Positions 47,060-54,530 of a stretch of 64,000 bases of DNA are shown here, one piece after another. The stretch is from positions 1,612,001-1,676,000 of the forward strand of contig NZ_CP053985.1 of the NCBI RefSeq assembly GCF_013267355.1. Reading direction: 5' to 3'. Below the pieces are notes generated by a model that made no database searches, was not told the origin of the DNA, and saw nothing but the letters and a program-made list of their open reading frames with translations. A program made the position numbers and the translations under genes. Source of the DNA: Achromobacter pestifer (lineage in GTDB: Bacteria > Pseudomonadota > Gammaproteobacteria > Burkholderiales > Burkholderiaceae_B). How positions within the stretch are numbered: the first letter of the stretch is position 1; each line of letters opens with the position of its first letter.

Positions 47060-47716
47060 TCAGGCCGCGTTGAACCGTTCCAGCCACGGCAGCGCCGCTT
47101 CCAGCCGCGTGGACTCCCGCTCCGGCCGCGCCGCGCCTTCGGGCAGCGTCAGTCCCACCCGGTTATGCCAATACGTGCGCAGGCCCACCTTGCTGGTGCC
47201 GAACATGTCGTAACCCGAACCGGCGATGAACGCGGCCTCGGATGGCTGCACCTGCAATCGGGCCAATGCCAGTTCATAGGGGCGCGGATCGGGCTTGTAG
47301 TAACCCGCTTCCTCCGACGTCACCACCACGTCCCAGTCCACGCCCAGCAAGCTGGCGGCGCGCCGCCCCAGGCGGACGGAACAGTTGGTGACCACGGCCA
47401 GACGGCAATGCGGCCGCAACGCCTGCAGCAGTTCACGGGCGCCATCCCAGGCGGGCAGCTCGTCCCAGCCCGCCTCCAGCGCGGCGGGCGCCGCCGCCGG
47501 CAGGCCGACCGCGGACGCGGCCTCCTGCACCAGATGCTCATAAGGTTGATAAGCGCCGCAACCATAGGTGCGGCGCAGGTATTCCGCGCGCCAGGCCCGT
47601 CCGGCGGCCTCGGAACCCGCGGCGCGGTTCCAAATGGCCCAGGAATCGAGCAAGGCGGTGAGCAGATCGAACAGCACTGCCCTGGGATAGGCGGAAATAA
47701 GGGAGGGACTGGACAT
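47060..47716 (-). CDS. HAD-superfamily hydrolase, haloacid dehalogenase type
   Basis: This 218-residue protein has a HAD Rossmann core with cap. Motif I reads VLFDLLTALLDSW, so the second aspartate typical of phosphatases is absent, as in L-2-haloacid dehalogenases. Motif II is VVTNCS, motif III has KPDPRPYELAL, and motif IV is IAGSGYDMFGTSKVGLRTYW, in which Asp follows the Gly-Ser-Gly. A dehalogenase or small-molecule phosphatase are both possible. It is convergent with the Lrp gene, with 33 bp between stops. Confidence 0.85.
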   Translation of the reverse strand: MSSPSLISAYPRAVLFDLLTALLDSWAIWNRAAGSEAAGRAWRAEYLRRTYGCGAYQPYEHLVQEAASAVGLPAAAPAALEAGWDELPAWDGARELLQALRPHCRLAVVTNCSVRLGRRAASLLGVDWDVVVTSEEAGYYKPDPRPYELALARLQVQPSEAAFIAGSGYDMFGTSKVGLRTYWHNRVGLTLPEGAARPERESTRLEAALPWLERFNAA

Positions 47717-47845
47717 GCGTGGCTCTCTCGGGCGGCAACGAACCCACTATATAGAGCCGCGAGCCCGCTGTGATTCAGCCTGCGTTTACCCAGAATTAAG
47801 ACCAAACTTAACCATGTCCATCCGCGATCAGCCTACCCCGCGATA

Positions 47846-47995
47846 ATGGTCCGCTCTTGGCGATCCTCGCCGCGCAGGCCGTTGGACACGGCTGCCGCAC
47901 GCATGCACGAAGCGCTTGTCGAAGAGATTGAGGCATTCGGCGAGCGCCGATCTCGCCATATCGTCACGGCAGCGATGGCATCCGGCCGCATATGA
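47846..47995 (+). other. Short unrecognised frame, possible gene fragment
   Basis: A 49-codon frame ends with a helix-like stretch (MHEALVEEIEAFGER, then HIVTAAMASGRI) of normal amino-acid composition. It has no Shine-Dalgarno site and no upstream continuation. It could be the tail of a decayed gene or chance. Confidence 0.25.
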
Positions 47996-48241
47996 ACAGG
48001 TTACCCATTGCGGCGGTTTAAAAACAGGCAAGCAAACAGCCCATCGCAACCGAGGGACTCAGTGCTTGTACTGCTGATCGAGTGGGCACCTTGTAATCGG
48101 GCGAATAGCGGAACGAAGCCGCTGGGGCGAAGGTCTTTTCCCTAGGCACAAGCAACAGGTCCTTGACCCGCGCCTGATGGGCGACGGGATCAAAACGCGT
48201 CAGCACACGGTGCCTAGTCCGGGTATGCGCCCTCTTGAATG

Positions 48242-48352
48242 CGTAGCAACGCCATGTGCTACCCGTGGAAGAACAAGTACCCGAGTGTTCAGGTGCCCGA
48301 ATTGCAGCGGCTACGCGAGCTGGAAAGCGAGGCGCCCGCTGGACGCCGGTAG
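48242..48352 (+). pseudogene. Probable remnant of an IS3-family OrfA transposase
   Basis: The frame reads YPWKNKYPSVQVPELQRLRE and ends LESE before unrelated sequence and a stop. This closely resembles the C-terminal end of IS3-family OrfA, where a tryptophan-basic-aromatic segment (YxWKxKYGG) is followed by a leucine-zipper start (VxELKRLRELExE). The N-terminal helix-turn-helix, the rest of the zipper and OrfB are all missing. No terminal repeats are visible. The assignment rests on pattern memory, not a search. Confidence 0.55.
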
Positions 48353-48383
48353 CGGTCGGCGCTGTCACGCTTATGCTATAAAA

Positions 48384-48400
48384 TTGAGAATAATTCTTAT
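48384..48400 (+). promoter_or_regulatory. Fur box upstream of the FecI-type sigma gene
   Basis: TGAGAAT-A-ATTCTTA at 48385-48399 is a near-perfect 7-1-7 Fur inverted repeat. It follows a TATAAA (48377-48382) that may be the -10 box. It lies 50 bp before the GTG of the sigma factor, so iron-replete Fur would block transcription. Confidence 0.82.
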
Positions 48401-48448
48401 TTTACAAATGAGGTTCCAGTCGGGGCCGCCAGACACAGGACGAAGAAC

Positions 48449-48967
48449 GTGGCCGCCTCGGAGTTCACGCAACAACAAGAGATCGAGACGCTGTATGCCA
48501 GCCATCATGGCTGGCTGCGCAATTGGCTGCGCCGGCGCCTGGGCGATGCGTTCGATGCGGCGGATCTGGCGCACGATACCTATCTGCGCGTCATGCGTTC
48601 GGGCCGCATTCCGCCCGTGGACGAATCGCGCCGCCACCTGACCCAGATCGCCAACGGGCTCGTCATCGATTTGTACCGGCGCCGCCAGATCGAGGCCGCG
48701 TGCATGGAAGTGCTGGCCCAGGGGCCCCTGCATCAGGAGTTCTCCGAAGAGGCGCGAGCGCTGGCGGTCGAAGCCTTGCTCGAGATCGACACCATCTTGC
48801 GCGGCCTGCATCCCAATGTCCGCACGGCGCTGCTGTTGTGCAAGATAGACGGCATGACCTATCGGGATATCGCCGCGCGGCTGAAGGTGTCGGTGTCGTC
48901 GGTGGAGAAGTATATTGCCGCCGGCTTGCTGTCATGCCATCAGGCCATGCTCGGCGTAGCACGTTGA
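48449..48967 (+). CDS. FecI-type ECF sigma factor
   Basis: This 172-residue extracytoplasmic-function sigma factor has region 2 (YASHHGWLRNWLRRRLGDAF near 16-35, then AADLAHDTYLRVM) and region 4 (MTYRDIAARLKVSVSSVEKY near 135-154). The spacing matches FecI/PvdS-type iron-starvation sigma factors. The GTG start has ACAGGA eight bases upstream. FecR and TonB-receptor genes follow, overlapping or close, forming a cell-surface signalling operon that reads out a ferric siderophore. It is preceded by a Fur box. Confidence 0.94.
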   Translation: MAASEFTQQQEIETLYASHHGWLRNWLRRRLGDAFDAADLAHDTYLRVMRSGRIPPVDESRRHLTQIANGLVIDLYRRRQIEAACMEVLAQGPLHQEFSEEARALAVEALLEIDTILRGLHPNVRTALLLCKIDGMTYRDIAARLKVSVSSVEKYIAAGLLSCHQAMLGVAR

Positions 48968-49995
48968 TGCAGCCCCAAGCCATGCCCGCCTCCGGCCAGG
49001 ATGCCGCGCAAAGACCTTTGGACGCCGAGATCCTGCGGCAGGCCAGCGTATGGATGGCGCGCATGTGGGCGCCAGACGTCAGCGAGGACGACCGGCGCGC
49101 CTATGCAGAGTGGCGCGCGCAGCATCCGGACCACGAGCGCGCCTGGGGCGAACTTCAATTTTTCGAGCGCAAGCTGCAAGGCGTGCCGCCGGCGATGGCG
49201 CGCGCCGCGCTGCATGAGCCCGTGGCCCGGGCCCGGACCGGCCGGCGCCAGGCCTTGAAACTGTTGGGAGCCGGGCTGGTGGCCGGGGGGATAGCCTACC
49301 GGGCTAGCGGAGTTGAGGCGTGGTGGATCGCCGTGGCCGATCACAGCACGGGCACGGGTGACATCCGGTCGCTGGCGTTGCCGGACGGTACGCAGGTGGT
49401 GATGGACAATGCATCGGCTATCGATCTGCGGTTCACGGCCGAAGAGCGGCGGGTCATCCTGCGCGCGGGGGCCATCCGGGTGACGACTGCGCCCGATCCT
49501 TCGGGGCGGCATCGGCCGTTTCTGGTGCAGGGCCGCGATGGCACGGTGCAGGCGTTGGGCACGCGTTTCACGCTGCGGCAAAACGGCGAAACGTCGCGCG
49601 TGTCAGTGTTCGAGGGCGCGGTGGAATTGCGGCCGCGCCTCGCGCCTGCCGCGAAGGTCCGGATCGACGCCGGCCAGGAAGCCGCGTTTTCGGCTGATGA
49701 GGTGTACGCCGCCGAGGCCGCGTCCGTCAACGCAGAGGCCTGGACTCGCGGCGTGCTGGTGGCGGACGGCATGCGCGTGGGCGATTTCGTCGCCGAGCTG
49801 GCGCGTTACCGGCGCGGCTGGCTGCGCTGCGATCCCGAGGTGGCCAACCTGAAAGTCAGCGGCATCTTCTCTTTGCTGGATACAGATCGGGCCCTGCATA
49901 ACCTGACCTTGGGACCGCCCGTGGAGGTGGTCTACCGGAGCCGCTTCTGGGTGACAGTGCAAGGCAGGGCGATGCCGGTCAAAAATATTTCTTGA
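48967..49995 (+). CDS. FecR-family anti-sigma/signal transducer
   Basis: This 342-residue FecR-type regulator has an N-terminal cytoplasmic DUF4880 segment (ASVWMARMWAPDVSEDDRRA, WxxxHP...AW) that holds the sigma factor. A hydrophobic segment at 97-110 is preceded by Arg-Arg at 93-94 (GRRQALKLLGAG), and a periplasmic FecR domain follows (SLALPDGTQVVMDNASAI, GTRFTLRQNG). Its start overlaps the sigma stop by TGATG. E. coli FecR is known to be exported by Tat in an unusual way, and the twin arginine here fits that. A shorter alternative start is not needed. Confidence 0.93.
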   Translation: MQPQAMPASGQDAAQRPLDAEILRQASVWMARMWAPDVSEDDRRAYAEWRAQHPDHERAWGELQFFERKLQGVPPAMARAALHEPVARARTGRRQALKLLGAGLVAGGIAYRASGVEAWWIAVADHSTGTGDIRSLALPDGTQVVMDNASAIDLRFTAEERRVILRAGAIRVTTAPDPSGRHRPFLVQGRDGTVQALGTRFTLRQNGETSRVSVFEGAVELRPRLAPAAKVRIDAGQEAAFSADEVYAAEAASVNAEAWTRGVLVADGMRVGDFVAELARYRRGWLRCDPEVANLKVSGIFSLLDTDRALHNLTLGPPVEVVYRSRFWVTVQGRAMPVKNIS

Positions 49996-50074
49996 TGGGC
50001 ATTGAGGGTTGGGGGTTTCCCGTTCGGGATACCTGGTGAAGCAACACCAGACTTCCGACATCAAAGGTTCCTCC

Positions 50075-52576
50075 ATGCGACATTTCCCGACGCCACGGCC
50101 GCGCCGCGCAGGCCAGCGCGCCCCTGTTCTTCCTGCGGTCAGGCCGGTCGGCGGAGCAGCGGGCGCGGCGGCGCGCACGGCGCTGTGCCTCGGCCTGGCG
50201 GCCAGCCCGTTAATCCTGGCCTTTGCGCCAGCCCAGGTTCAGGCGCAGGCCGTTGCCCGCTACAACGTGAACATTCCCGCCGGGCCGCTGGGCCCGGCGC
50301 TCAACGCCTTCGCCAGCGCGGCTGGCGTGGAATTGTCGATAGACTCGGGTCTGCTCAGCGGCCGCAACACCCCAGGGCTGCGAGGCGATTACACCGTGCA
50401 GGCCGGCTTTGCCGCGCTGCTGGAGGGGCATGGCTTGCAGGCGGCGCGCACCGCCAACGGCAGCTACGCGTTGACGCGGACTGCCGACCCGCAGGCCGTC
50501 ACGCTGCCGACGGTCACGGTTCAGGGCGCGGCGGACGCCGACCCCGGACTGACCGAAGGCTCGGGCTCGTACACGACACGCACAATGGGCACGGCCACCG
50601 GCCTTGCGCTGTCGCCTCGGGAAACGCCGCAGTCCGTGTCGGTCGTGACCCGGCAGCAGATCGATGACCGCAACATCAAGTCGCTGGCGGAAGCGCTGCG
50701 CACTACCACCGGCATGGCTGAAAGTGCCTACGACACCGAGAGGTCTTCGTTCAGCTACCGGGGGTTTTCGGTCGAGAACTATATGTACGACGGCGTGCCG
50801 ACCACCTTCTCCTCGCCCTACGCGGCGGGAGAATCGGATCTCGATTCCGTCATCTATGACCGGATCGAAGTGGTGCGCGGCGCGACGGGGCTGATGACCG
50901 GAGCGGGGAACCCGTCGGCCGCCATCAACCTGGTGCGCAAACGGGCCTTGAGCGACAAGGTGGAGGCGGAGGTCACGGCTTCCGGGGGATCGTGGGACAA
51001 CTATCGCACAACCATCGACGTTTCCACCCCGTTCAACCAGGAAGCCTCGGTGCGCGGCCGCTTTGTCGCCGCCGGCCAGATGGGCAATTCCTTCCTGGAC
51101 AACCACGAGAAGAAAAAGGGCGTGCTCTTTGGCACGGTGGAGGCAGATCTGAGCGATAGGACCTTGCTGCGCGCCGGCGCGGACTACCAGGTGAACCGGC
51201 CGAAGGCGTCCACCTGGGGTGGCGCGCTGGGCACCGGTTGGTTCAGCAACGGCGACGAAATCGATTGGCCGCGCTCCTTTAACGGCGCGCCGAAGTGGTC
51301 GCAATGGAACAGCACCACGCAATCGCAGTTCATCAGCCTGGACCACCGCTTCGAGAATGGTTGGAAAGGCCAGGTGGGATATGCCCGCAGCAAGCAGGAA
51401 TACGATGCCAAGCTCGGTATGAGCAAGGGCGGACAGATCGACAAGAATACGTGGACATCGCCGCCGGGCACGATCTATTCGAACTGGTTCGAGGGCAACC
51501 GCAGCCAGGATTCGGTCAACGCGAAACTGGACGGGGATTTTGACTGGTTTGGCCGCAAGCACGAATTCATGGCGGGCAGCTCGGGCACGTGGCAGCGCAA
51601 CAAGGGCACGGTGAGGGTGCCCATCGCGCAAGAGAAATACAGCGGCAGCATTCTGGACTGGAACGGCAATTATCCGGAACCGATCTGGGGGCCGCGCGAG
51701 TCCGAGCAGAACAGCCAGACGCGACAGATCGGCCTGTATGCGGCCGGCCGGTTTTCCATCGCGGACCCGCTGAAGCTCATCGTGGGCGCTCGCTACACCA
51801 ACTGGAATAACAGCCTCACGCGCACATTCAGCGTTGTCTCGCCCTACGCGGGAATCGTGCTGGATGTGTCGCGCGACGTTTCGCTGTATGCAAGCTATAC
51901 GGATATTTTCCAGCCACAGGATTACCAGGACAGCAGCGGCGCCTACCTGGACCCCGTGCGCGGCAAGAACTATGAGGCAGGTATCAAAGGCGCGTTTTTC
52001 GAGAACCGCCTGAACGCCTCGCTGTCGGTCTTTCACACCAAGCAGGATAACGTCGCAGAGGCCGATCTGGACAACCTCGTCCCGGGTTCGGCGGCGCAGG
52101 CGTATCGCGCGGTGAATGGCACGCAAAGCAATGGGTTCGAAATCGAGCTGTCGGGCGAGGTATTGCCCGGCTGGAACATCCAGGCGGGCTACGCGCACTT
52201 CAACCTGGTGGGACCGGATGGCGCAAAGCTGAATACCGCCTTGCCTCGGAACACCTTCAATCTGTTTACGACATATGCCTTTTCCGGCGCGTTGCGCAAC
52301 CTCACGGTGGGCGGCGGCGTGCGGTGGCAGAACGCTTCATGGGCCACGGTGTGGGGCGCGGACGGCAGCGGTCCGTTCGTGCAGCGCCGCGCGGAGGTTC
52401 CCAGCTACGCGCTCGTTAATCTGATGGCGCGCTACGCGTTCACTCCGAAGACCGCCTTGCAGCTCAACATCAACAATCTGTTCGACAAGAAGTACTACTC
52501 TCAGGTGAACTTTTACAGCACCCGAAACTACGGCGATCCCCGCAATTTCATGGTGACGCTGTCTCATAAGTTCTAA
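50075..52576 (+). CDS. TonB-dependent siderophore receptor with signalling domain (FecA type)
   Basis: This 833-residue outer-membrane receptor has a signal peptide ending near residue 59 (VQAQA). The secretin/TonB N-terminal (STN) signalling domain is at about 62-130 (YNVNIPAGPLGPALNAFASA). The TonB box region and plug follow (ETPQSVSVVTRQQIDD; RIEVVRGATGLMTGAGNPSA), then a 22-strand barrel ending in the C-terminal phenylalanine of MVTLSHKF. The signalling domain, with FecI and FecR upstream, makes it a transducer that senses and imports a ferric siderophore, and the ferrichrome/pyoverdine-type plug favours a hydroxamate. ATG 50075 has AAAGG upstream. Confidence 0.95.
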   Translation: MRHFPTPRPRRAGQRAPVLPAVRPVGGAAGAAARTALCLGLAASPLILAFAPAQVQAQAVARYNVNIPAGPLGPALNAFASAAGVELSIDSGLLSGRNTPGLRGDYTVQAGFAALLEGHGLQAARTANGSYALTRTADPQAVTLPTVTVQGAADADPGLTEGSGSYTTRTMGTATGLALSPRETPQSVSVVTRQQIDDRNIKSLAEALRTTTGMAESAYDTERSSFSYRGFSVENYMYDGVPTTFSSPYAAGESDLDSVIYDRIEVVRGATGLMTGAGNPSAAINLVRKRALSDKVEAEVTASGGSWDNYRTTIDVSTPFNQEASVRGRFVAAGQMGNSFLDNHEKKKGVLFGTVEADLSDRTLLRAGADYQVNRPKASTWGGALGTGWFSNGDEIDWPRSFNGAPKWSQWNSTTQSQFISLDHRFENGWKGQVGYARSKQEYDAKLGMSKGGQIDKNTWTSPPGTIYSNWFEGNRSQDSVNAKLDGDFDWFGRKHEFMAGSSGTWQRNKGTVRVPIAQEKYSGSILDWNGNYPEPIWGPRESEQNSQTRQIGLYAAGRFSIADPLKLIVGARYTNWNNSLTRTFSVVSPYAGIVLDVSRDVSLYASYTDIFQPQDYQDSSGAYLDPVRGKNYEAGIKGAFFENRLNASLSVFHTKQDNVAEADLDNLVPGSAAQAYRAVNGTQSNGFEIELSGEVLPGWNIQAGYAHFNLVGPDGAKLNTALPRNTFNLFTTYAFSGALRNLTVGGGVRWQNASWATVWGADGSGPFVQRRAEVPSYALVNLMARYAFTPKTALQLNINNLFDKKYYSQVNFYSTRNYGDPRNFMVTLSHKF

Positions 52577-52645
52577 GAGGCGCTAGCGCAACTTGCGTTG
52601 TGTCGAAATGGAGTTTTTGAAAACGTCGCTGCTCATCCTGTAGGC

Positions 52646-52683
52646 GGTCTGGGGCTACTGCGAAGCCTGTAGCCTACCGGACC
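52646..52683. other. Imperfect inverted repeat after the receptor gene
   Basis: GGTCTGGGGCTAC (52646-52658) pairs with GTAGCCTACCGGACC (52669-52683) apart from one mismatch and a two-base bulge. It has no T-run. It might weakly terminate the receptor transcript or be a repeat fragment. Nothing else is seen in 52577-52741. Confidence 0.4.
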
Positions 52684-52741
52684 TGAGTAGATCGGCGCTG
52701 ACTCTAAATGCCTGCGCAGTGCCTACATGAACCCGGAAAGC

Positions 52742-52769
52742 AAAAAGGCCAGTTCCGTAGAACTGGCCT
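52742..52769 (-). terminator. Terminator of tRNA-Lys
   Basis: On the minus strand a perfect 10-bp stem AGGCCAGTTC/GAACTGGCCT with loop TACG is followed by TTTTT. It begins 16 bp past the tRNA CCA end. Confidence 0.93.
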
Positions 52770-52785
52770 AAGTGCTTGAATTTAT

Positions 52786-52861
52786 TGGTGGGCTGTGAGT
52801 GGCTCGAACACTCGACCTACGGATTAAGAGTCCGCTGCTCTACCAACTGAGCTAACAGCCC
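52786..52861 (-). tRNA. tRNA-Lys (anticodon CUU)
   Basis: A 76-nt tRNA with encoded CCA: acceptor GGGCTGT/ACAGCCC, D-arm with AGCTCAGTTGGTAGAGC, anticodon loop CTCTTAA giving CUU at 34-36, and T-loop GTTCGAG. All stems pair. The CUU anticodon reads AAG, the main lysine codon in a GC-rich genome. It has its own promoter and terminator and is not part of an rRNA operon. Confidence 0.96.
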
Positions 52862-52951
52862 TGCAACTTCACTCAGTCCCGTCCGCTTTGCTGCGCGTTT
52901 TTTAGTCCGCTGCCGCTGCGTTTCGTTATGTGTGTAGTGCGAAGAAGCAAG

Positions 52952-52980
52952 ATTATATGTAGCTTTTTTGGTTTGTGCAA
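52952..52980 (-). promoter_or_regulatory. Promoter of tRNA-Lys
   Basis: On the minus strand TTGCAC (-35, 52975-52980) and TATAAT (-10, 52952-52957) are separated by exactly 17 bp, and the spacer has an A-rich run. This predicts a leader of about 85 nt before the mature tRNA. Confidence 0.85.
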
Positions 52981-53012
52981 GTCACCTGGGAAAAACTTTT
53001 TCCAGGCCTGTC

Positions 53013-53759
53013 TCAAGCCGCAAATCCGCCGTCCACCGACAGGCTTGCGCCCGTGACGTAGCGCCCTTCCGGCCCGGCCAGGAATGCCACCATGCCGGCG
53101 ATGTCGCGGGCTTCGCCGTAGTGCGGCAGGGACAGCACCGCCACCAGGTCCGCAGCATGCGCGCCGTCGGCCGGATTCATGTCGGTGTCGATCGGGCCAG
53201 GGTGCACCACATTGGCGGTGATGCCGCGTGCGCCCAGGTCGCGCGCCAGGCCCTGGGTCAGGCCGACCAGCGCGGACTTGCTGGCGGCATACAGCGCGAC
53301 GCCGGCGCGGCCCGCGCGCCCTGCCAGGCAGCTGCCGATGTTGATGATGCGTCCGCCGTCCGGCATGGACGCCTGCGCTGCCTGGATGGCGACGAAGGGC
53401 GCGCGCACGTTGACGTCCATGGTGCGTTCGTAGTCGTCGAGGCTGGCCTCGCCGATCGCGCCGGACAGGAAGATGCCGGCGTTATTGACCAGCACGTCGA
53501 CGGGGCCCAGCTCGGCGATGGCGCGGTCGACCGCGCCGCGGACCGCGGACGCGTCTGCCGCATCCGCCTGGATGGCGAGCGCGCGGCGCCCGTCCACCGA
53601 CAGTTCACGCGCCAGCGCCTGCGCGCCGGCGGCCGAGGAAGCGCTCACGTAAGTGAAAGCCACGTCGGCGCCATCGGCCGCAAGGCGGCGCACGATGGCG
53701 GCCCCGATACCCCGGCTTCCGCCGGTGACGAAGGCAATTTTTCCAGTCAGGTTCGACAT
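53013..53759 (-). CDS. SDR family oxidoreductase (FabG-like)
   Basis: This 248-residue classical short-chain dehydrogenase has the cofactor motif TGGSRGIG near residue 12, NNAG near 87, the catalytic Ser in INIGSCLAG, and YxxxK in ALYAASKSALVGL. ATG 53759 has a GGAT site upstream; ATG 53771 is in frame and could also be used. It is divergent from a TetR regulator and the spacer contains a near-perfect palindrome, so it is probably repressed by that TetR. Physiological substrate unknown; quinone, aldehyde or sugar reductases are typical of such pairs. Confidence 0.92.
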   Translation of the reverse strand: MSNLTGKIAFVTGGSRGIGAAIVRRLAADGADVAFTYVSASSAAGAQALARELSVDGRRALAIQADAADASAVRGAVDRAIAELGPVDVLVNNAGIFLSGAIGEASLDDYERTMDVNVRAPFVAIQAAQASMPDGGRIINIGSCLAGRAGRAGVALYAASKSALVGLTQGLARDLGARGITANVVHPGPIDTDMNPADGAHAADLVAVLSLPHYGEARDIAGMVAFLAGPEGRYVTGASLSVDGGFAA

Positions 53760-53769
53760 TGCGACATCC

Positions 53770-53795
53770 ATATTTGTAGTGATCAATACAAATAT
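53770..53795. promoter_or_regulatory. Palindromic operator, likely for the TetR repressor
   Basis: Perfect arms ATATTTGTA and TACAAATAT flank GTGATCAA, whose core TGATCA is also palindromic. The 26-bp site lies 10 bp before the SDR start and 73 bp before the TetR start, in the shared spacer, as expected for a TetR dimer-of-dimers site. Confidence 0.75.
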
Positions 53796-53868
53796 ATTCG
53801 CCGAGCCCATCCCCGTCCGTCAACTAATTTTTTATCAATCACCACAAAAATCGCTGACGGGTAAAATC

Positions 53869-54519
53869 ATGCCCATGGCAGAACGTGGGCGCCCCCGGAA
53901 CTTCGACCGAGCCCAGGCCTTGCGCAAGGCCATGGATGTCTTCTGGTCGAAGGGATATGACGGAGCATCGCTGACCGACCTCACGGCGGCGATGGGCATC
54001 AATTCGCCCAGCCTCTATGGCGCATTCGGCTCAAAGGAAGGGCTGTTCCGCGAAGCGGTGGAGCTCTACCGCGAAACCGAGGGCGGTTCGGCGCGGCGCG
54101 CGCTGCAGGATGCGCCCACCGCCCGCGAGGCTATCCAATCCATGCTGTTGGCATCCGCCGAACGCTTCACCGCTTCCGGCACGCCGTCGGGCTGCATGAT
54201 CGTGCTGAGCGCGCCGGCAGGCTGCGTGAATCAGGCCGGCGTGGGCGACTTCCTGGGCGACAACCGCCGCGACATGCAAAACCGCATCCTGGTCCGCCTC
54301 AATGCCGGCGCCTTGCATGGCGAGCTACCGGCCGGCGCCGACCTCAAGAGCCTGGCCGCCTTCTACACCACCGTGCTGCACGGCATGTCGATCCAGGCGC
54401 GCGATGGCGCCAGCCGCAAGACCTTGCAAGCCGTGGCCAGACAGGCGATGTGCGCCTGGGATGCGCTGACCGGGAGCGCGCCTCCCTCCGGCCTGCCGCC
54501 GGGCCGGGCCCGCGCCTGA
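53869..54519 (+). CDS. TetR-family transcriptional regulator
   Basis: This 216-residue regulator has an N-terminal TetR helix-turn-helix (ALRKAMDVFWSKGYDGASL, then LTAAMGINSPSLYGAFGSKE) and a C-terminal domain containing APAGCVNQAG with a cysteine and RLNAGALHGELPAGAD. This C-terminal type is common in repressors that control a single neighbouring oxidoreductase. Two ATG codons, 53869 and 53875, are in frame. It is divergent from the SDR gene, and the diguanylate cyclase gene follows 11 bp downstream. Confidence 0.93.
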   Translation: MPMAERGRPRNFDRAQALRKAMDVFWSKGYDGASLTDLTAAMGINSPSLYGAFGSKEGLFREAVELYRETEGGSARRALQDAPTAREAIQSMLLASAERFTASGTPSGCMIVLSAPAGCVNQAGVGDFLGDNRRDMQNRILVRLNAGALHGELPAGADLKSLAAFYTTVLHGMSIQARDGASRKTLQAVARQAMCAWDALTGSAPPSGLPPGRARA

Positions 54520-54530
54520 CGGATAGCGTC

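Larger units (their letters stand above)
47717..48448. other. 732-bp gap with remnants and control sites
   Basis: No intact gene is supported here. Near the HAD gene is a small palindrome TTAAG-N6-CTTAA (47796-47811). There follow an unrecognised 50-codon coding-like frame, a probable IS3 transposase remnant, and the Fur box before the sigma factor gene. A 116-codon minus-strand frame (48018-48368) has a plausible composition in its middle (around RVKDLLLVPREKTF) but no family resemblance and no start signal, so I do not call it. Base composition is lower in GC than the flanks, which suggests decayed acquired DNA. Confidence 0.6.

Noticed and set aside
48018..48368. A 116-codon minus-strand frame in the gap before the sigma factor
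   Set aside because: It has no ribosome site or recognisable domain and overlaps the IS remnant on the other strand; it may contain decayed coding sequence but cannot be called a gene.
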